Below are positions 1 through 6,763 of a stretch of 6,763 bases of DNA, piece after piece. The notes beneath the pieces were generated by a model. The model did no database searches. It was not told the origin of the DNA and saw only the letters and a list, made by a program, of their open reading frames with translations. Source of the stretch: JAWVZH01 sp033722295 (GTDB lineage Bacteria; Bacteroidota; Bacteroidia; Chitinophagales; Saprospiraceae); NCBI GenBank assembly GCA_033722295.1, contig JAWVZH010000148.1, positions 1 through 6,763 on the forward strand. The letters run 5' to 3'. Every line of letters begins with the position of its first letter. Positions within the stretch are counted from its first letter, which is position 1. The position numbers and the translations under genes are program-made.

Positions 1-1047
1 AGTGCGCGATCCAAGTTAACGAGGATCTTGAACAGACTCGTCGAAAAAGAAAGAATCACAGAAAAGAAGTCTCAGGAAATAATGGGCAACATTCTGTTCT
101 CGAATGATCTTGATGATTGCAGTAATTGTGAGTTTATCATAGAAGCCATCATTGAAGACCTGGAAGTCAAGAAACAGGTTTTCTCAGACCTGGAGGCTAA
201 AGTCGGGGATAGCGCTATTCTTGCTACAAACACATCCTCACTCTCTGTAGCGTCCATCGCCAGTGCCTGCGATATTGATCACAGGGTCATTGGTGTACAT
301 TTTTTCAATCCTGCGCCATTGATGAAGCTAGTGGAGATCGTACCTGCCATTCAAACGTCCAAAGCAACATTATCAAAAGCCCAGATTCTGGTAGAGTCAT
401 GGGAGAAGGTAACGGTTATTGCGAAAGACACGCCCGGATTCATTGTAAACCGGGTAGCGCGTCCGTTTTATGGAGAAGCGCTAAGGATCTATGAGGAGAA
501 CATTGCAGATTTTGCAACGATAGACTGGGCCATGACAGAGATCGGAGGCTTCAGAATGGGCCCCTTCACCCTCATGGATTACATTGGCAATGATGTGAAT
601 TATACAGTCACGGAAACAGTCTTCAAGGCTTTTTATTATGACGGGCGATACAAGCCGGCATTTACTCAGAAACGCCTGGCCGAAGCTGGTTATCTTGGTC
701 GCAAATCCGGTCGAGGCTATTATAGTTATGGTGATGATGCCAAAAACCCAGAGCCAAACAATGACGAGAAACTAGGAGAAGATATCGTATGGCGCATCCT
801 GGTCATGTTAATCAATGAGGCCGCCGACGCCCTTCACTTGAAAATAGCGACTAAAGAAGATATCGACCTGGCCATGACTAAGGGTGTGAATTATCCCATG
901 GGACTTCTGAAGTGGGCAGATGAAAAGGGAATTGAAAATTGCGTTGAGACGCTGGACCGGCTCTTTGATGAATATCACGAAGAGAGATATCGCTGTAGTC
1001 CATTATTAAGAAAAATGCTGCGTGAAGGCTCTACCTTTTATAATTAG
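1..1047 (+). CDS. paaH: 3-hydroxyacyl-CoA dehydrogenase, PaaH-type (5' truncated by window edge)
   Basis: NAD-dependent 3-hydroxyacyl-CoA dehydrogenase, most likely oxidising (S)-3-hydroxyadipyl-CoA to 3-oxoadipyl-CoA in cytoplasmic phenylacetate degradation. The frame is open from base 1, so the TTG at 28 is internal (the text NRLVEKERIT is typical mid-domain sequence). Roughly 40-50 N-terminal residues with the GxGxxG nucleotide-binding loop lie outside the window. Counting from that TTG, the catalytic motifs are intact: ATNTSSLSV (66-74), HFFNPAPLMKLVEIV (His91, Glu103) and TPGFIVNR (Asn141). Two C-terminal HCDH domains follow, about 138-235 (ending GRKSGRGYYSY) and about 250-335 (containing NYPMGLLKWADEKG), the duplicated layout of PaaH/FadB-like enzymes. 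The gene ends in tandem stops TAG TAG, 50 bases before paaI. Family assignment is firm. The exact substrate is inferred from paaI and paaJ next door; a 3-hydroxybutyryl-CoA dehydrogenase is the alternative. Confidence 0.87.
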   Translation, partial: SARSKLTRILNRLVEKERITEKKSQEIMGNILFSNDLDDCSNCEFIIEAIIEDLEVKKQVFSDLEAKVGDSAILATNTSSLSVASIASACDIDHRVIGVHFFNPAPLMKLVEIVPAIQTSKATLSKAQILVESWEKVTVIAKDTPGFIVNRVARPFYGEALRIYEENIADFATIDWAMTEIGGFRMGPFTLMDYIGNDVNYTVTETVFKAFYYDGRYKPAFTQKRLAEAGYLGRKSGRGYYSYGDDAKNPEPNNDEKLGEDIVWRILVMLINEAADALHLKIATKEDIDLAMTKGVNYPMGLLKWADEKGIENCVETLDRLFDEYHEERYRCSPLLRKMLREGSTFYN

Positions 1048-1075
1048 TAGACCTGAACGTTCAATTAGTAAACCT
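1042..1075. repeat. Imperfect 13-base direct repeat, period 21
   Basis: AATTAGTAGACCT (1042-1054) recurs as AATTAGTAAACCT (1063-1075), 12 of 13 bases identical, 21 bases apart or about two helical turns. The first copy includes the paaH stop codons. It could be a small duplication scar or a paired binding site; no function is shown. Confidence 0.45.
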
Positions 1076-1095
1076 TATACGCCTGAAAATTTCAG
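1054..1095. promoter_or_regulatory. Two TGAA/TTCA palindromes in the paaH-paaI gap
   Basis: TGAACGTTCA (1054-1063) is a perfect 10-base palindrome. CTGAAAATTTCAG (1083-1095) is a perfect 6-base inverted repeat around one central A, ending two bases before the paaI ATG. Both share the form CCTGAA-n(2-3)-TTCA, and their centres lie about 30 bases apart, close to three helical turns. Their position suggests an operator or an mRNA element affecting paaI translation. This is inference: short AT-rich palindromes occur by chance, and I see no confident promoter here. Confidence 0.25.
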
Positions 1096-1097
1096 CC

Positions 1098-1526
1098 ATG
1101 AATGATGATCAGCAACAAGCCGGTGAGATCATTAGTAAAATGTACGATAATGACCCCTTCAGTCAGTGGATGGGAATGCGACGACTGGAGGAAGGTCCCG
1201 GATTCAGTGTCCTTCAGATGACGGTCAGAAACGAAATGCTCAACGGATTTGAAATCGCCCATGGTGGGATCACCTACGCACTTGCGGACAGCGCTTTCGC
1301 TTTCGCTTCCAACAGCCGAGGCTTCCATGCTGTTTCTATTGAAACCAGCATCAGTCATGTAAAAGCAGTTTATGTAAAAGACGTACTGACGGCCCGTGCC
1401 AGAGAAGTATTTTTCAGTCGAAAGATCGCCATCTATGAGGTTGTAGTGAAAAATCAGAACGATGAGAAGGTTGCTCTGTTTAAAGGGACAGTATATCGGA
1501 AAAGTACTGAATGGCAAACAGATTAG
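1098..1526 (+). CDS. paaI: Hydroxyphenylacetyl-CoA thioesterase PaaI
   Basis: Hotdog-fold acyl-CoA thioesterase of 142 residues, the usual PaaI size. In known paa pathways it hydrolyses ring-hydroxylated phenylacetyl-CoA thioesters, freeing CoA trapped in dead-end products. The sequence tracks E. coli PaaI as I remember it: MYDNDP near the N-terminus (Asn18), EMLNG (46-50), then the hotdog signature with His55-Gly-Gly and LADSAFAFASN, whose Asp64 matches the catalytic acid. The C-terminal text KVALFKGTVYRK also matches the family. The protein is soluble and cytoplasmic with no signal peptide. The ATG at 1098 gives a full-length N-terminus; no clear Shine-Dalgarno sequence precedes it, which is common in Bacteroidota. 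The stop lies only three bases before the paaJ ATG, so the two genes are probably cotranscribed and translationally coupled. Confidence 0.92.
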   Translation: MNDDQQQAGEIISKMYDNDPFSQWMGMRRLEEGPGFSVLQMTVRNEMLNGFEIAHGGITYALADSAFAFASNSRGFHAVSIETSISHVKAVYVKDVLTARAREVFFSRKIAIYEVVVKNQNDEKVALFKGTVYRKSTEWQTD

Positions 1527-1529
1527 TCA

Positions 1530-2747
1530 ATGAATAGATCCACATACATTGTAGACGGTGTCAGAACGCCGATTGGCAGTTTCAGAGGCACCCTGTCAAA
1601 GGTGAGGACAGATGATCTTGCCGCCTTGCCGATAAAAACACTTTTAGACCTCCATCCTGAATTGGATAAGGAGAAGGTCGATGACGTCATACTGGGATGC
1701 GCCAATCAGGCGGGAGAAGACAACAGGAACGTCGCCAGGATGGCACTGCTCCTGGCTGGCCTGCCGTGGTCTGTTCCGGGAGAAACGGTCAATAGGTTGT
1801 GCTCTTCAGGCCTTAGTGCAGCCATTCACGCCCATCGTGCAATACAGACCGGGGATGGAGATCTTTTTATTACAGGAGGTGTGGAGCATATGACCCGCGG
1901 CCCCTACGTGATCTCAAAATCGAGTAAGGCTTTCGGAAACGACAGTAAATTATATGACTCCAGTTTTGGATGGCGATTTATCAACCCTAAAATGGCAAAG
2001 ATGTACGGCACACATGCCATGGGTGAAACAGCCGAGAACCTGGTAGAGAAATTCAATATAAGCCGTGAGGATCAGGATCATTTTGCCTACAACTCACAGA
2101 TGAAGGCCAACAAAGCTCAAGAAAGCGGTCGCCTTGGAAAAGAGATCGTTGAAGTCATCATTCCACAGCGTAAGGGTGATCCGGTAGTTGTGAAAGATGA
2201 TGAATTCATCAAGCCAGCTACCACACCGGAAATACTTGCCAAACTAAGAACAGCTTTTAAAGCTCAAGAAGATGGTGGTACGGTAACTGCCGGAAATGCT
2301 TCAGGGCTCAATGATGGCGCTTCAGCCGTGATCATCGCTTCGGAAAAAGGCATTGAGGACCATGACCTCACTCCGAAAGCCAGGATCCTTTCCTCTGCCG
2401 TCATTGGTGTAGAGCCAAAGATTATGGGAATAGGGCCAGTTTACGCCTCTCGAAAAGCCCTCGAAAAGGCAGGACTGACGTTAGATCAAATGGACATCAT
2501 CGAATTGAACGAGGCCTTTGCGGGTCAGGTATTAGCCTGCACACGTGAACTTGGCCTGAATGACAATGATCCACGCCTCAACCCCAACGGGGGTGCCATT
2601 GCTCTGGGACATCCACTTGGCATGACTGGCAGTCGACTGCTTTGGACTGCCGCTCTCGAGCTCCATCTTACAAATAAGAAATATGCTTTGGTAACGATGT
2701 GTGTGGGCGTAGGCCAGGGATATGCTTGTGTGATAGAAAGGGTGTGA
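1530..2747 (+). CDS. paaJ: 3-oxoadipyl-CoA thiolase PaaJ/PcaF type
   Basis: Thiolase of 405 residues, full length for the family. It would cleave 3-oxoadipyl-CoA with CoA to succinyl-CoA and acetyl-CoA, and in the paa pathway also 3-oxo-5,6-dehydrosuberyl-CoA, linking ring degradation to the TCA cycle. All catalytic parts are visible: the acyl-accepting Cys91 in NRLCSSG, the NEAFA loop (327-331), His361 in GGAIALGHPLGMTGSR, and Cys391 in CVGVGQG. The CVGVGQG form, with Val where biosynthetic acetyl-CoA acetyltransferases usually have Gly, is typical of PcaF/PaaJ thiolases. The N-terminus (YIVDGVRTPIG) starts where expected, which supports the ATG at 1530. The spacing TAG-TCA-ATG from paaI keeps both genes in one frame. 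A hairpin terminator begins two bases after the stop. A general acetyl-CoA acetyltransferase is the alternative, but the paaH-paaI context argues for PaaJ. Confidence 0.92.
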   Translation: MNRSTYIVDGVRTPIGSFRGTLSKVRTDDLAALPIKTLLDLHPELDKEKVDDVILGCANQAGEDNRNVARMALLLAGLPWSVPGETVNRLCSSGLSAAIHAHRAIQTGDGDLFITGGVEHMTRGPYVISKSSKAFGNDSKLYDSSFGWRFINPKMAKMYGTHAMGETAENLVEKFNISREDQDHFAYNSQMKANKAQESGRLGKEIVEVIIPQRKGDPVVVKDDEFIKPATTPEILAKLRTAFKAQEDGGTVTAGNASGLNDGASAVIIASEKGIEDHDLTPKARILSSAVIGVEPKIMGIGPVYASRKALEKAGLTLDQMDIIELNEAFAGQVLACTRELGLNDNDPRLNPNGGAIALGHPLGMTGSRLLWTAALELHLTNKKYALVTMCVGVGQGYACVIERV

Positions 2748-2749
2748 AT

Positions 2750-2783
2750 GTTAAAGTGACCCCGGGGGTCAGTTTAACTTTTT
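2750..2783 (+). terminator. Intrinsic terminator of the paa operon
   Basis: A 29-base near-palindrome (2750-2778) has 14-base arms, GTTAAAGTGACCCC and GGGGTCAGTTTAAC, around a single central G, with only one mismatched arm pair (bases 2756 and 2772). It is followed at once by TTTTT (2779-2783) and then CTT. It begins two bases after the paaJ stop, where a rho-independent terminator is expected. The arm symmetry could also let it act as a protein-binding palindrome. Confidence 0.75.
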
Positions 2784-2888
2784 CTTAACACTTCTTCTCC
2801 TGCTCGAATAAGCGCACCCAGCCATAACTCTCTCATTAATAGAGACTTGGAGCATTTTTATGGAAAGTTGAAAATAATGCAATTCAGT

Positions 2889-2901
2889 AACCCCGGGGGT
2901 T
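2889..2901 (-). repeat. Second ACCCCGGGGGT palindrome, possible terminator stem
   Basis: Perfect 13-base inverted repeat AACCCCGGGGGTT with 6-base arms around one central G, located 13 bases past the TonB-receptor stop on the - strand. It shares the 11-base core ACCCCGGGGGT with the hairpin at 2750-2778. On the - strand no direct T-tract follows, only ATTATTTT about 12 bases later, so it is a weak terminator candidate. The bases between the two palindromes (2784-2888) hold no gene that I can see. Confidence 0.4.
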
Positions 2902-2914
2902 GTATAAGGGTAAT

Positions 2915-5326
2915 TTAGATCTTTACCACTATTCCAATCGTCGGTAATGGCGTTCCTTCATCATCAGTGATCAACTTCGTTTTATATCTCTGCTGTTCAA
3001 TTGGGGCATTCGGATTGATGATCTCGGGATCACCAACAGGCAGCCCATCCTCATCAAGTTCCACATCAAGATAAAGGTTTCGGCTAGCGACGGCATTACC
3101 AAAAACGTTTCTTATATCCAGATAAACATCGAGGCTCCAATTTTCAAAGAACCACCGCTTATCGATCCTGATATCCACTTCGGAAGACGGTTCTTGGCGA
3201 AGCGTGTTGAGTTGCGAATAGTCCGGTATAGGACCGTTGTTTCTCTGCCAGTTCTGTACAAGGTTTGAATTAGGATCAAATGGTGTATTGGGCAGTCCAT
3301 CCTGATATCGCCATTTTACACCTACTTCCCAATTATTCTTGAATCGCTTACCCAAAGTCAAATTCACAATGTTTCGTGCATCCCAACTTGAAGGTACATA
3401 CCGCTCCTCACCGTTAGTGAATTCAGACCACCCCAGGGTATAGGCCGCTAATCCATAGTATCCTTTGTATAACCTCTGCTGATAGAATATTTCCAAGCCA
3501 TAAGTGCGGCCCTTACTCATAGACTTCACGGGTTCATTTCCTATGACCCCGAAGTCGCCACCGAGATTAGCGAGCGCAATGCTGTCACGCAAGAGAAATG
3601 GATAGTTATTGTATCGCTTGTAATATCCTTCCACACTGATCTTTGCATCAAACTCGGTAAGAAAGGAAAAACCTGCAACGAAGTGATCACTTCGAATAGG
3701 TGAAATATCGCTGTTTCGGTTCACCAATTCGCCGTTCTCTCTGTAACCCAGGGAAGTATAAGGCGGCAATTGATAATATATACCGGTATTAAAATTTATT
3801 CTGAGGTCATCCCATACATTATAACTCATTGATAGTCGTGGTGAAAACTGATCCATGGGATTTATCATATCGTCACTGTAACTGTTGCCACCGATGCTCA
3901 ATCCAAAAGACAGGTCCAGTTTATCGCTATAGAAGCTTCTACTAACCTGGCCGAACGCTCCGTACTTATGAAAATCCAGGCTACTGGAATACTCTATATC
4001 CTCAGGACCAATGCGAGTAAATATCTTATTGAACGTACTGTTCGTATATCTGACATAATCGTAACGAGCACCATAAAGCCACTTCCAGTCATCTGTTCGA
4101 ATCGTTCTTTCTACCCGAAGGTGATTTTCAATCTCCCGGGAGTTGTACCTCAGTAAGAGGTTGCTCTCCGTTGAACTGTCGTTACCCAAATACTTTTCAG
4201 CGTCATAATTCGTCGTATTTCGGCTGAGCACGAAAGTAGTGAAGCCATTCTCTCCATAACGCTTATAGACTAGTCCGGTCGCATAATTCCATTGCTCATT
4301 ATCAGGCAGATTATTCAATATAAATCTTTGGGCTTCCGTTTCGTTGGCTTCAAGGTTCAACCTGAAATCATCGATGGCACCGATGCCCAGTATGGTCAGT
4401 TCATTCTTCTGATCGAATTTTGTTTTCACCTTGAGATTAAAGTCATTGTAGGTAGGAAGAAATGGCAATTCCAGAACTTCGAACAAAAACTGCAAATAGG
4501 ATCTTCGCGCTGAAGCGAGAAAGGTCGTTTTCTCCCCTATCGGACCTTCGAACGTTACCCCTACATCAGTGGCGCCTACCGTAGCCGTCATCCCTGGTCG
4601 GTCATCACGACCATCTTTTTGCCGAAAATTGAAAACCGAACTAAGACTATTGCTTCGATTCGCGGGGAAGGCTCCACTGTAAAAATCCACCTCTTTAATA
4701 AAGTCTACATTTAATATACTGGCAGGCCCCCCGCTTGCGCCCTGAGTGGCAAAGTGGTTGATAGTCGGCACCTCCATTCCATCGAGGTAGAACCTGTTCT
4801 CATTAGGAGCACCGCCTCGAATAATCAGATCGTTTCTGAAAGAAGCTGTTGAAGTAACTCCGGGAAAGCTCCTGATCACCAATGAAATGTCTCTATTTCC
4901 GCCAGGGTTTCTTTTGATCTCCGTTATCCCAATATTTCTGAGTGATAAAGGACTCTCAGGAGGCCGTCTGAAGGATTCGGCTTTGACCACGACTTCTTGC
5001 AGATCGGCTGAAGCAGGCTCCAATTGAAAATCGAGCGTCACTGGCCTTGATGAGGTCACTTCTATCTCCGATCGCTTTTCGGTCTTATATCCGAGAAAGC
5101 TTACTTCGACACTATAAAAACCAGGCTCAACCTCTAATTCAAAACGGCCTTCTGCATCGGTGATCTCCCCTTTTGAAGTGCCAGCTATAAGAACATTCGC
5201 AAATTCAACTGGATCGTTGGTCAGTGCATCAGTAACCTGTCCCTTGATAAGTCCTGATTGGGCATTCAGGTGAGTCTGCCAAATCAGTAAAAAAGAAAGG
5301 AGAAATCTCATTTTGAATTTATTCAT
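2915..5326 (-). CDS. TonB-dependent outer-membrane receptor with N-terminal carboxypeptidase-regulatory-like domain
   Basis: Outer-membrane beta-barrel receptor of 803 residues that would import a ligand using TonB/ExbBD energy; the substrate cannot be read from the sequence. Layout: signal peptide 1-22 or 23 (MNKFKMR, a hydrophobic core, then LNAQS, a typical Bacteroidota SPase I site with no lipobox Cys); a CarboxypepD_reg-like beta-sandwich about 26-103 (IKGQVTDALTNDPVEFANV, FLGYKTEK); a short linker with LQEVVVKAE; a plug about 125-235 (RDISLVIRSFPGV, LIIRGGAPNENRFYLDGMEV, DFYSGAFPANRS); then a long barrel ending in a hydrophobic strand, IGIVVKI. The ATG at 5326 gives the basic n-region; Met6 (5311) is an alternative start. 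No SusD homologue follows, so this is not a classic SusCD pair, and it resembles the stand-alone receptors of Bacteroidota. A strong terminator separates it from the upstream hydrolase gene. No convincing promoter was found in 5327-5392. Confidence 0.88.
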   Translation of the reverse strand: MNKFKMRFLLSFLLIWQTHLNAQSGLIKGQVTDALTNDPVEFANVLIAGTSKGEITDAEGRFELEVEPGFYSVEVSFLGYKTEKRSEIEVTSSRPVTLDFQLEPASADLQEVVVKAESFRRPPESPLSLRNIGITEIKRNPGGNRDISLVIRSFPGVTSTASFRNDLIIRGGAPNENRFYLDGMEVPTINHFATQGASGGPASILNVDFIKEVDFYSGAFPANRSNSLSSVFNFRQKDGRDDRPGMTATVGATDVGVTFEGPIGEKTTFLASARRSYLQFLFEVLELPFLPTYNDFNLKVKTKFDQKNELTILGIGAIDDFRLNLEANETEAQRFILNNLPDNEQWNYATGLVYKRYGENGFTTFVLSRNTTNYDAEKYLGNDSSTESNLLLRYNSREIENHLRVERTIRTDDWKWLYGARYDYVRYTNSTFNKIFTRIGPEDIEYSSSLDFHKYGAFGQVSRSFYSDKLDLSFGLSIGGNSYSDDMINPMDQFSPRLSMSYNVWDDLRINFNTGIYYQLPPYTSLGYRENGELVNRNSDISPIRSDHFVAGFSFLTEFDAKISVEGYYKRYNNYPFLLRDSIALANLGGDFGVIGNEPVKSMSKGRTYGLEIFYQQRLYKGYYGLAAYTLGWSEFTNGEERYVPSSWDARNIVNLTLGKRFKNNWEVGVKWRYQDGLPNTPFDPNSNLVQNWQRNNGPIPDYSQLNTLRQEPSSEVDIRIDKRWFFENWSLDVYLDIRNVFGNAVASRNLYLDVELDEDGLPVGDPEIINPNAPIEQQRYKTKLITDDEGTPLPTIGIVVKI

Positions 5327-5392
5327 CAGACCAACACCCTGTTAACGATGAAGTTTATATCTGGCACAGAAAAATTGAGCCCTATTCAACTG

Positions 5393-5425
5393 AAAAAAGC
5401 CGGAATGATTTCTCATTCCGGCTTT
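5393..5425 (-). terminator. Intrinsic terminator with GAAA tetraloop, after the T9SS protein gene
   Basis: On the - strand a perfect 13-base-pair stem (AAAGCCGGAATGA pairing with TCATTCCGGCTTT; arms 5413-5425 and 5396-5408) encloses the tetraloop GAAA, a stable GNRA loop. The second arm runs into TTTTTT (5398-5393). It lies 20 bases past the stop of the T9SS-cargo gene (5446) and about 67 bases before the TonB-receptor start, so it should end the first transcript and leave the receptor under its own promoter. On the + strand the trailing bases are TTTAG, so it works mainly one way. Confidence 0.85.
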
Positions 5426-5445
5426 AGATAAGCTTTATTTTATGA

Positions 5446-6763
5446 CTACTCTACTAAGAAAGCTCTTGAAGCTACTCCATCTTTCGTAATCACATTAGCA
5501 AAATATGTTCCGGTAGGAAGTTGCGATATATTGAATCTGTATGTTTTCGCATTGATGCGCTGATTGTGAATTACACGACCCTCAATCGTCCGGATAGTGA
5601 CCGATTCCATTTCATAATCAGTACCCACTGAAATCGACACATAATCCGTAGCTGGATTTGGTACCACTCTCATTTCAATAACATCCGGATTGATTTGGTC
5701 TGTACTCGTCTCAGTACAACCCAAATTCATTGCTATACAAGCCCGTGGAGCAAAAAAGGCAATGAGTGTGTCTATATATCTGTTGGCCTTCTCCATAGAC
5801 ATATCTGGATTCGTTGCCAATTCGGCCTTATGAAGACTGGTATTCGGAATAAATGGATGAGGTACATTCTTCCAAAACGAAGAGTCCCAGTAAGCCCAGG
5901 GACCAGTTTGTTGACCAGGAAGATGAATCGGCCACAAGTGCTCTTCTGCATATTGCAGATCACGGATCGCCTGAGACACAGGATCGTTGAATGTAGCATC
6001 ATTGAGAATGTCGTTGATTCCAGAATCATTAGCCTTTTCCGCCACACATTTTGTTGGTGCAATAGGAATGATAGGATCTCCTGTCAGACCATTCCTTACC
6101 AGGACATCACATTCTGTGTTGCCCATCATGTCTACTCCGAATGGTGTTGTCGGATGATCCACAACACCTGCAAGTACGATAGGCACACTCTGGTCTCCTT
6201 CAATCCAAGAGCTATCTCCAAGCCCTCCGTCAGCACTAAAACAGAAGTGGAAATCATTAGAGTATCCAACATGATTAGGTATATTGAAGGGGAAGGTATC
6301 CTGTCCAACAACGAAGATGCCCGGATCCTCTCCGGTTATATCTCCAAAATTCTCTTGGGTAATAAAATATTCTGCCGTTATTGGATTCTGAAACTTAGGG
6401 ATCTGGGCTTCCGCAAGATTATCTATGACCGCCGCATTAACGGAAACAAATCCACCAGTACCAATGCCATACAATGCGATTCTATCTGTATCGAAACCAA
6501 ACGGATTCCCCTGGTCTTGAGCCAATAAATTAGCAAATCTTATAAATGTATAAACGTCCTGTACACTACGATAAGCGGCCTGAATAATCTGGGCCCTCCT
6601 TTCAAGTTCTTGCATAGATGCCGCGTTCCAGCCGAGTCTGTATTCCATCGCTACAGCGACATAGCCCATTTTCGCCAGTCTCCTACAAGTTTCGGTAACG
6701 GAATAATCGTCTTTCCATCCTGTGGTTGACAAGAGACCCTTTGGAAGGAAAGTGCCGGTGTGG
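5446..6763 (-). CDS. Secreted alpha/beta-hydrolase-like protein with T9SS C-terminal sorting domain (5' truncated by window edge)
   Basis: The frame is open to the right edge, reading HTGTFLPKGL before the TTG at 6732, so that TTG is internal and the signal peptide and first strands are missing. Numbering from the TTG, the body looks like an esterase-type alpha/beta hydrolase: HTGTF where esterases have the HGGGF oxyanion loop, YVAVAMEYRLGWN (24-36), DTDRIALYGIGTGG (81-94) at the nucleophile-elbow position, GDSSW (172-176), and VVDHPTTPF (Asp192) near the expected catalytic acid. The elbow reads GIGTGG, with Gly at the usual Ser, so enzyme activity is doubtful. Six cysteines (16, 164, 208, 229, 332, 339) would suit disulfides outside the cytoplasm. 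After a linker, residues about 356-428 form a type A sorting domain (RVVPNPATDYVSI, IRTIEGRVI, ISQLPTGTYFANV, ending RAFLVE). It is therefore likely exported by T9SS and released or anchored at the cell surface. Substrate unknown. Confidence 0.82.
   Translation of the reverse strand, partial: HTGTFLPKGLLSTTGWKDDYSVTETCRRLAKMGYVAVAMEYRLGWNAASMQELERRAQIIQAAYRSVQDVYTFIRFANLLAQDQGNPFGFDTDRIALYGIGTGGFVSVNAAVIDNLAEAQIPKFQNPITAEYFITQENFGDITGEDPGIFVVGQDTFPFNIPNHVGYSNDFHFCFSADGGLGDSSWIEGDQSVPIVLAGVVDHPTTPFGVDMMGNTECDVLVRNGLTGDPIIPIAPTKCVAEKANDSGINDILNDATFNDPVSQAIRDLQYAEEHLWPIHLPGQQTGPWAYWDSSFWKNVPHPFIPNTSLHKAELATNPDMSMEKANRYIDTLIAFFAPRACIAMNLGCTETSTDQINPDVIEMRVVPNPATDYVSISVGTDYEMESVTIRTIEGRVIHNQRINAKTYRFNISQLPTGTYFANVITKDGVASRAFLVE

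Noticed and set aside
28..30. TTG at 28 as the true start of the dehydrogenase gene
   Set aside because: The frame is open upstream to base 1 and the protein would lack the whole GxGxxG Rossmann start, so the gene is cut by the window edge rather than truncated in the genome.
1092..1517. - strand open frame covering almost all of paaI (141 codons)
   Set aside because: It mirrors paaI, which has an intact hotdog signature. The antisense translation has no recognisable motif or plausible context.
2829..2845. TCTCT-n7-AGAGA inverted repeat in the convergent intergenic region
   Set aside because: Only five pairs, low GC and no T-tract; expected by chance.
5327..5392. Possible Bacteroidota promoter (TTG ... 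TATAAAC on the - strand) before the TonB receptor
   Set aside because: The spacing between the TTG and the TATAAAC element is about 27 bases, too long for the usual arrangement, and the -7 element does not match TAnnTTTG. A promoter is expected here, but I cannot place it.
5695..6528. Long + strand open frame (277 codons) antisense to the T9SS protein gene
   Set aside because: It lies wholly inside the coding region of a gene with clear domain matches. Its translation is rich in Cys, Arg, His and Ile, with no recognisable domain, as expected of a shadow frame.
6730..6732. TTG (- strand) at 6732 as the true start of the T9SS protein
   Set aside because: The frame continues to the window edge with sensible hydrolase sequence (HTGTFLPKGL), and a T9SS protein needs a signal peptide, which must lie beyond the edge.

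Overview
The window looks like chromosomal DNA of a Bacteroidota bacterium, probably Cytophagales-like; that rank is inference. The evidence is a TonB-dependent receptor with an N-terminal carboxypeptidase-regulatory-like domain, a secreted protein ending in a type IX secretion (T9SS) C-terminal sorting domain, and starts without clear Shine-Dalgarno sequences. Base composition is moderate and even throughout, and I see no insertion sequence, tRNA, rRNA, CRISPR array or phage gene.

Left part, + strand (1-2783): the 3' end of a phenylacetate (paa) degradation operon. It holds a 5'-truncated 3-hydroxyacyl-CoA dehydrogenase (paaH), the hotdog thioesterase paaI and the thiolase paaJ. PaaH would oxidise 3-hydroxyadipyl-CoA, and PaaJ would cleave the resulting 3-oxoadipyl-CoA to succinyl-CoA and acetyl-CoA. 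PaaI would recover CoA from dead-end ring-hydroxylated phenylacetyl-CoA. The ring-activation, oxygenation and ring-opening genes (paaK, paaABCDE, paaG, paaZ) are not in the window; they may lie upstream. The operon ends in a strong GC-rich hairpin with a T-tract.

Middle (2748-2914): a convergent intergenic region with two copies of an ACCCCGGGGGT palindrome, one near each gene end.

Right part, - strand (2915-6763): a complete TonB-dependent outer-membrane receptor. Upstream of it, in the same orientation, is a 5'-truncated alpha/beta-hydrolase-like protein with a T9SS sorting domain. A perfect hairpin followed by T6 separates the two, so they are probably transcribed separately although adjacent. 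No SusD-like partner is present.

The genes belong to recognisable families and I do not see a clearly new system. The points most worth a second look are the hydrolase-like protein whose nucleophile motif reads GIGTGG instead of GxSxG, the paired palindromes between the convergent genes, and a cluster of small palindromes and a direct repeat packed into the 50-base paaH-paaI gap.
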